Positions 58,945-64,000 of a stretch of DNA of 64,000 nt are shown one piece after another; position 1 is the stretch's first letter, and each line of letters begins with the position of its first letter. The notes below the pieces were generated by a model. The model was not told where the DNA came from. It ran no database searches and saw nothing but the letters and a program-made list of their open reading frames with translations. Origin of the DNA: Terebella lapidaria (Eukaryota > Annelida > Polychaeta > Terebellida > Terebellidae); the NCBI GenBank assembly GCA_949152475.1, contig OX424561.1, forward strand, positions 23,740,481-23,804,480, given 5' to 3'. The translations under genes and the position numbers were made by a program.

Positions 58945-61900
58945 CTACACTCTCGGTTGGATGTGGAGCATCATGCCTGGTTCTGACGGCCTCATGACAA
59001 TCGCAGGGTGTGGGAAGACTTCCTTATCTGTGACGCCCAAGCTGAACCTGTCGACCAGTCGTTGAGAATAGATATATTTGGTATACTGATAGAATATTCT
59101 GTGATGAATGATAGGAGAATTCCATCAACATACCTGCTGAGTATTCTTGCCACTGTTGTTTTCGTTTCATGCATAGCAAAATTCTGTCCGATACAATTCC
59201 TGCAAGTAATGTATTGACAACAAACTATCAGCACATTCTTTAATGCGACATCTTGGACTACCGGGAACCCCCGTAAATAAGCCCCGGGCGTATTCACGGA
59301 AGATCGCCCTCAGAAAATCATAAAATTGAAATCGAAAATACGCCCGGGGGCTTATTTTGGGAATAAACTTTTGAATATATACAGTAAATCTATTTGGCCG
59401 CGCTGTCGAATACTACCGATTATTTCGTCAATAGTAGCACTATGCACTTACATGTGTTACATTCTTCACATCATGGAAAATACTACTATTGTCGATATAG
59501 CCTTGGTAGAAAAGAAAATTGCGAAATTTGTTTCTCAGAAAATATTATACCTATATCGAAGAGACAACATTATAGCAGCTGAATATTATATGTAGGTATG
59601 AAACGATGTCAAACTCATATATTATATATAGGCCTCGGTAAAAGGGTTAACTTACATTATTTGTGTGTATTGGCACACATTATATGCAGACGCCGTACAT
59701 TTTAATACCGTAGGCCTGATCACGAGGTTCATGATTATACAAAAAAAACATAGATACGCGCGCACCTAGAACGGTAACTGTTATTAACGTTTTCTGTTTT
59801 ACCATGGAACGAAAACATGCAAAAAATTCGCCCCGGGCGTGTTTTCGGAAAGCTCTTCCGTTAATACGCCCATGAGCCAATTATCGGGAGGGCTTATTTA
59901 CGGGGGTTCCCGGTAATAATTTCAGGGCAGCGTGGAAATTGAGCGTTGAAACGATCTTTCAGAATAATTACACAATCTTCAAAGCTTATGTTTTCTTTCA
60001 ATCTGACCTCGGACCAGCAGAAAATGGAACGAAAGCAAAGCTGTCCATCTTCTCAATGTTCCCAGGATCAAACCGAGATGGGTCGTATTCCTATGAGAAA
60101 AGTAGTTGTACAATGTCCGTATGTATCAAGTGTGTATGTCCTGCATAGATAAAAACACCTGAGAGCCAATCTTACATTGTGGTTTTCCCAGACGGTGGGG
60201 TTATGATGCAAGCCATAGAACTGGAGGTCGATCAAAGTTCCCTCAGGCATCATCTTGCCGTTAATCTCGGTGTCTTTAGTCAGGACCCTGGCCGCCTGTG
60301 GGACAGGGCTGTACATCCTCATGGCCTCCTTGATACACTGAGTCAAGTACGCCAGTCTCGCCAGGTCATCCCTGAAAACGTATCGTACGTGTATCAATCA
60401 TTCATGGTGGAATTGAAAAGGATCAGAGATGAAGCTTGAGGTCAATGGAATGCAATCCGGACCATCTGATGACGTCCGTGTCCCTTCCCTCCAGGATCCC
60501 GTCTATCTCCTGCTGACATCTCTTCTGGATCTCCGGGTGTCTTGCCAATGAGTACAGCGTCCACGTTATCGAGCTCGCGGTCGTGTCATGACCTTTGATG
60601 AATATATATCACTACTGAGTCTTTACTTTCTTGTTCTCTTTTCTCAATAATTATAGTGTTGAAAAGAGCAGGTTTCACAACATTACGTATGATATCACAA
60701 TATACATGTACAACGTACCTGCAAAGAGGAAAGTATCGACCTCATCCCGGATCTCGTGGGCAGGCAGTCCCTGGCCGTCCTCGTCCCTCGCCTTGAGTAG
60801 GATGTCCAGGAAGTCAAGATACCGCCGGCTTCTCTGCTCATGTGGCGCTGTTTGCTGTCATGTCAACGAATTAGCTACATGTATTTTTTCTTTACTGTTG
60901 TTTCGTAGCTTCAGTTCCTTGGTAAGCCTATATGTGCTACACAATGCCTATACACTCCCTGCTGTACATACCAAACGCTGCTGTCGTTCTCGGATGACTT
61001 GCTCAGACACAGAGTGCACATAGTCACAGTGTCTCTGGAACTCCCGGCCATTAGCAGAGAGTCTATACAACACGTCTGGGTGGTGCCAGGGCGTGCTGAC
61101 AGCAAACAAGCGAACAAAAGAGAGTCATCTTAGGTTTTCGAAAATTAGAGCATGAGTACATGATAATGAGCAGTTTTGTGCACAATAGACCCTTACTCAC
61201 AATAATCTGTCAGTTATCAGGTCCGTCAGTCGGGATATGGAATGCAGGTATGGGTGCTCCTCTCTGGTTCAAAACAAACAAAAACAAACCATTTGGAAGC
61301 CAGACTTGAATTGATACTTCTGGAAAAAGACCATGCTCAGTTATGCTCAGTTCAGAGTTGCTCACCCTTGGCTCTGGACGTCAGTGACATGGGACATAGC
61401 ACACCTCAGGATGACGTCAAATGTGTACATGGCGATGTGGCTGTACATGTCTGTAGTCACTCCCTCATCCGGCCAGCCTGCCATCTTCTCCTAAGCGGAA
61501 GAACATGTAAAGAAATGACTTAGAATGCATGCATCGCAGAGAATTCAATGGATAAACGGGCCTGCTCAAACATGTTACCAGGAAGATGTCGAGGCATTCG
61601 TTGTAGACGTCCATGTATGGTTTGAGGACGTCAAAGTGGAATGCTGGAGTGAGGAGTCTCCTGTTTCTAGCCCACTTCTCCCCCTCACTGATAACCAGAC
61701 CATGGCCAACCCATGGCTTCGAGAACTTATAGGCACCGAAATCCCTCGGCTTGGGTTCTAAAATACACGTGAAATACACGTGAAAATACACGTGAAAAGT
61801 AATTATATTGTTGATCAGCCATAATTTGTTTTGATAACTATCTAAACTTAATCTTCCTAGGTTTTCGTCCATCGCTGACACATGTTGCTGAAGATATCGT

Positions 61901-62424
61901 TGCTGCTAAACTGATCAATCAGCACCAACCTTGGGATCTGAGGATGATCTTGGCTGTGTCGGGATGTCGGAGCTGTAGTGCCGACACTAGAGGACCAACG
62001 TAAAAACTAGAACTTCTGGGAAACAGAGCAGATAGCTTCTGCCAGTAAGGCGGGCGATCCTCTGGATTCTGTGGGAACTGAAAACAATTCGGGCTTCTCA
62101 TTTGGTAGAAAATTGCAGTGTAAGTACAATGTAAATGATTTTCAAGCAATTTGTATCCCAAATTTTTGTTGGTAATAAAATTCATTCACATTTTAATGGA
62201 ACAGATTGATCAGTTCAAATTTCTGAAATCAACACTATTATAGTGTTGATATATCATCTCACCAAATGTATGTGCCCGGTGAGCCAGTGTCTGGGCGGGC
62301 CGGGGTGTTGCTGGACGGCTCGGAGCAGTCGGCGGGATGTCCTGAAGTAGGACACGAGGCGGAACGTGAGGTACAGCACCGGGGTCAACAGGAGAGCCAG
62401 CAACACGGGGCTCGTCAACAGCAT
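58945..62424 (-). CDS. Cytochrome P450, CYP4 type, 12 exons
   Basis: Haem-thiolate monooxygenase of the CYP4 clan (fatty-acid or related omega-hydroxylation in characterised members), anchored to the endoplasmic reticulum. Exons, 5' to 3': 62424-62263, 62077-61930, 61757-61579, 61490-61366, 61263-61201, 61095-60972, 60854-60719, 60592-60463, 60371-60176, 60090-60008, 59199-59134, 59047-58945. Phases agree throughout, giving 504 residues. Features: N-terminal anchor [44 protein letters not shown] (helix C), I-helix [15 protein letters not shown]-helix ExxR in [23 protein letters not shown], and the haem loop [18 protein letters not shown] with its Cys ligand, split by intron 10 inside an Arg codon. 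It ends [17 protein letters not shown]. All key motifs are intact. The subfamily (4F/4V-like) is not resolved. Confidence 0.95.
59259..59915. mobile_element. MITE in CYP4 intron 10, TA-flanked
   Basis: The left end CCGGGAACCCCCGTAAATAA (from 59,261) is the perfect reverse complement of the right end finishing at 59,913. TA lies on both sides (59,259-59,260 and 59,914-59,915). The 653-bp element has a second inner inverted pair around CGCCCGGGG (about 59,283, 59,341 and 59,832). No transposase is seen. A TA duplication suggests a Tc1/mariner-type non-autonomous element. Confidence 0.85.
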
Positions 62425-63295
62425 GCTGAAGTCTGTTCTGTAGTCCAAGCAGGTTTTGTTTGTGCGATGTAAATGTTGTAGGCCTATTTCTGAGTATCTC
62501 CTGAAACATAAAAGTTACTCAGTTCCGTATCTAGCAAAACTAGATGTAATAACTTCAGTTTCTTTCGTCTTCATCCTTCCAAAATTAAAAGAGATATATG
62601 TAGTGCTGTGTTGATTTCCACAGATTCTCGACATCACAATTAACACTCAAGGCAATGGAGGGGTAGAGAAATCGTGGAACGTGTTAATCAATGCACGTAC
62701 AACATCTATAATGTATATAGTTTTTGTAGTACAGCCATACGAAGTAGTATTTATACGAAATAGGTGACTCGTGAATCGTTTTGACCACTGATTATAACCC
62801 ATTTAAGTAGGTTGAGTTGTCACGGATGTCAATCGTTCGTGGAGCCTTGTTTTTTAAAAGACAATTCGGTCCAATCTGACATACCTAGCTTGTACTTTGG
62901 TCTAAAGCCATATGGAATCAACCTCAACTATCCTTGTTCTCATGTAGTAATCAGTTGGCTTGTTCAATGTGTCACCTTCGAAATAGAACATACTCTGTTT
63001 TCTCGACCAACTTTCAACGATAATGACTTATGTCCTTGACTACAGAGTATGGTATATCAATATCCTAAATGAGATACGAAGACGTAGGCCGGAACAGTTG
63101 AACTAGCTAGTTTGGCTACAGAAAACACCAAGGTTGTTTCCTCAGAACCCATTCATAATTCGTGCGTTGAAGCATAAAGTCAGAGGTTGTACACTTCTCT
63201 CCTTTCTCAGGCGAAAATTGAATATAGGACAATGCTCATGGCTAGGACCAGGCTAGACTCAGAAAAAACATTACATATACATTCAGGCTAAACTG
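62425..63295. other. 5' flank of CYP4
   Basis: Upstream of the minus-strand start codon at 62,424. An in-frame stretch extends the coding strand about 24 bases upstream without an ATG. No clear TATA box or known response element is called, and no other gene is recognised. Confidence 0.45.
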
Positions 63296-63346
63296 GTAGC
63301 ACACAAGTCGACCATTTAACGGTTGAATAGTCGACTTGTGTGCTAC
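63296..63346. repeat. Near-perfect 51-bp palindrome
   Basis: GTAGCACACAAGTCGAC (63,296-63,312) and GTCGACTTGTGTGCTAC (63,330-63,346) are perfect inverted repeats. The 17-base centre (CATTTAACGGTTGAATA) is itself almost palindromic. No coding context exists. Confidence 0.9.
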
Positions 63347-64000
63347 TTACATTTCAGCTACTGAATATTGTTGCTGTTGTTGACTGAGCCTTAATTAACT
63401 GGTCTAGCCATTATGTTTGCGATTGTTAATCGAGAAATAAAGCTGGCCTATGCGACATGTCCACACACTGTGGCTGATACAATATGTCATCTTGAGTATT
63501 TATGGAACACCCGACACGGTACCTAAGCCTACATAAAATAACCAAATAGTACATGTACCTTAGCCTTGGAAGAGCTAGGAGACATATGATATAACCAGTG
63601 ATCTTCAAAACACACATAAATACGACATATTTTGTTTAAAGATAGTAGGTATCCTTTTGCGTACTGGAAGCTACAGATTGCAAAAGCTGCTACAGACGAT
63701 AGAAGAAAAAAAAGAATGTAGAAAAAAATATTTATATCAGTACAATGGGCATTAGAATGGGTATAAGGGCAGTGTACAGTAATTCCCTCAGCCAATCAGC
63801 GAGCGTTCACCTCACTTAGGCAATTTAAAGGGAAACTGTTGTTAAACATCGCCTCATATATTTTTTAGGCCAGACTTCTGGACGAGTGTATATTCACCTG
63901 AAAGAACGCTGTGCTGGGATATAATGACCCGGTTTTCAAGGCAGTATCTTGTTGGCGTTCTTCTCAGGAGCTGGGGAATCAAAGGGGTTTTGCATGGGCA
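63347..64000. other. Right edge of the window, no gene recognised
   Basis: Short frames at 63,426-63,795 on the minus strand overlap each other and contain a hydrophobic stretch, but have no domain or splice context I can support. Confidence 0.4.

Noticed and set aside
62425..62509. Upstream extension of the CYP4 N-terminus
   Set aside because: The upstream in-frame codons lack an ATG. The ATG at 62,424 directly precedes the hydrophobic anchor and gives a normal CYP4 length.

Overview
The window is eukaryotic nuclear DNA from an AT-rich, repeat-dense invertebrate animal genome. Genes are split by GT-AG introns. The repeats include a CR1-like LINE, Ty3/gypsy-like LTR elements, TA-flanked MITEs and long satellite blocks, and the palindromic octamer TACATGTA is unusually common. 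The mix suggests a marine invertebrate (lophotrochozoan, echinoderm or lancelet-like), but the sequence alone does not fix the phylum. There are no operons, ribosome-binding sites or CRISPR arrays.

Layout. (1) 2,453-24,441 (+): the 3' part of a large ankyrin-repeat gene of 12 recognisable exons (about 1,698 residues). It has about 13 ankyrin repeats, then a 2.7-kb exon coding for a Glu/Lys/Ser-rich disordered tail with polyglutamine, an 11-residue repeat block and a conserved-looking C-terminus. Its introns hold three TA-flanked MITEs, a CR1-like LINE (about 7,920-14,428, minus) split by a young LTR element (9,605-12,472), and a 2.7-kb inverted-repeat element (15,314-18,015). (2) About 25,640-39,520: a gene-free block of satellites in both orientations. 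Several arrays sit inside units with inverted-repeat ends, and a 1,809-bp segment is tandemly duplicated (29,782-33,399). (3) 40,013-45,393 (+): polynucleotide kinase 3'-phosphatase (PNKP), 7 exons, without an FHA domain and with one frameshift. (4) 50,123-57,9xx: remnants, comprising a zinc-finger segment and a broken gene resembling the N-terminal part of a family-B DNA-polymerase element, a decayed partial copy of PNKP with its downstream DNA, and a decayed Ty3/gypsy element. (5) 58,945-62,424 (-): a cytochrome P450 of the CYP4 type, 12 exons with consistent splice phases, 504 residues, with a MITE in intron 10.

How the parts relate. The three host-type genes (ankyrin scaffold, DNA-end repair enzyme, microsomal monooxygenase) have no evident functional link. 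The main story is repeat dynamics: nested insertions with recognisable target duplications, satellites carried inside inverted-repeat elements, and a local duplication of the PNKP 3' half. Exon boundaries were read by hand from splice signals and reading-frame continuity, and family names rest on recognised motifs rather than database searches.
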